The translations under genes and the position numbers were made by a program. This document shows, one piece after another, positions 63,201-64,000 of a DNA stretch of 64,000 bases. This DNA is from Acridotheres tristis (taxonomy: Eukaryota; Chordata; Aves; Passeriformes; Sturnidae): positions 2,412,001-2,476,000 of the forward strand of contig CM072891.1 in NCBI GenBank assembly GCA_037013685.1. Reading direction: 5' to 3'. Under the pieces are notes generated by a model. It was not told the DNA's origin, did no database searches, and saw nothing but the letters and a program-made list of their open reading frames with translations. Positions within the stretch are counted from its first letter, which is position 1. Each line of letters begins with the position of its first letter.

Positions 63201-64000
63201 TGGTGTATGGCTGTAATAGTCCTTTCTTGCATCTGCTCATGGAAAGTATTTTTTTAGTAGCAGTCTCCTCTGCTGTATTTTAGGTCATTGATTCAGTGAA
63301 AAATCAAGAAAAACACAATTTTCTAAGTAAGTGTAAAAGCTCCAGTAAATCTTCTACCCTGTTACAACAGGATTTTCTTAAAATGTAGGATCTTAAAAGT
63401 CATTGGCCGGTTTTTTCAGAACCTGAAGTCTCTCAAGTTATCTAAGCTGGCTTAGAAGTGGAGCACTATTTGTTAAATAATACTGTGCTCTTTGTATGAG
63501 TTACTGAGTAACAAATTCAGAATTTAATTTTCCAGAGTCTCTTCCTGCCTCTCAGGACACTTGCTGTGAAGTTCAAACATTGTTTTCAGGCTGGTGAGGT
63601 AATTGCTAGTGTAGTCTCTCCTGCGGATGCACATCTGTTAATTTGTATGGGAATTACGCCAAATTCCTCTTAAGTTCACAAGTACTTTTGTGGCATTGAT
63701 TTTAATTGGTTCCTCCCAGTTTCAGGTGCTGAAGTGACCAGAATGTGATAAAAAGACAACCCAAACACATATTCACTATGGTCTATATCTTGAGCCTTGA
63801 TTTCTAATTGAATTGAGATTTTTCTGCAGTATAAAATGTAAGCTTAAATGCTTACAAGGTGATTTTAAAGTATTCTGTTCAGCAAAGTCTGTGAAGGATC
63901 CTACCTTCCTTTTAAGGAAAAGAGTGCAAAGAAGATTGAAGGTATAAATGAACCAGATAGACAGAGTGAACTGAAATTCTCAATCACCAAATACTCTCTG
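60216..64000. other. Gene-free intron 2 stretch to window end
   Basis: No exon, RNA gene or clear transposon found. It includes hairpins at 60883-60921 and 61520-61544, a T-rich run at about 61757-61778 and a short GT run near 62973-62990. No STXBP6 exon 3 (expected to open with the rest of a Val codon and a TNKKP-like peptide) was seen. Confidence 0.55.
61520..61544. repeat. Perfect 10-bp inverted repeat (hairpin)
   Basis: TGCTGGTCTG (61520-61529) and CAGACCAGCA (61535-61544) are exact reverse complements around a CACCT loop. No associated gene or repeat family was recognised. Confidence 0.85.

Overview
The window looks like AT-rich, low-gene-density vertebrate nuclear DNA, and the repeats make it a bird genome. 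At least eight fragments match CR1 LINEs of the avian type: reverse-transcriptase pieces, and 3' ends finishing in ATTCTRTGA-like tails. There are no Alu, L1 or B-type repeats, no prokaryotic-style coding, and no dense open reading frames. I cannot name the species.

Only one real protein-coding segment was found, the first coding exon (51 codons plus one base) of STXBP6, the syntaxin-binding protein amisyn, at 36179-36332 on the + strand. It lies in an exon at about 36147-36332 with a clean TTTTTAG acceptor and a GTAAGT donor. Its peptide carries the N-terminal Sec3-like PH-domain start of amisyn. Every long open frame elsewhere is chance, simple-repeat sequence, or a CR1 frame or its antisense.

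Layout: 1-115 is a CpG-dense edge that could be the promoter or 5' UTR exon of the same gene, with a possible donor at 107. About 107-36146 would then be intron 1. It holds CR1 remnants at about 5.3-5.5, 9.7-10.5 and 29.2 kb, a 375-bp pure-pyrimidine TTTC/TTCC microsatellite at 13.3-13.6 kb, and a CpG-free GC-rich block with decayed ~35-bp periodicity at 20.5-20.75 kb. It also holds a 13-bp-stem hairpin at 23.9 kb and a GC-richer stretch with nuclear-receptor-like palindromes at 35.4-35.9 kb, just before the coding exon. From 36333 to the window end is intron 2. I found no further STXBP6 exon there, so the intron exceeds 27.6 kb in this direction. It carries CR1 copies at 37.1, 42.4, 46.7, 52.5 and 59.7 kb and possible conserved non-coding DNA near 51 kb.

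No new multi-gene system is visible. The points most worth checking are the coding exon, the possible gene start at the left edge, the regulatory-looking stretch upstream of the exon, and the structured repeats.
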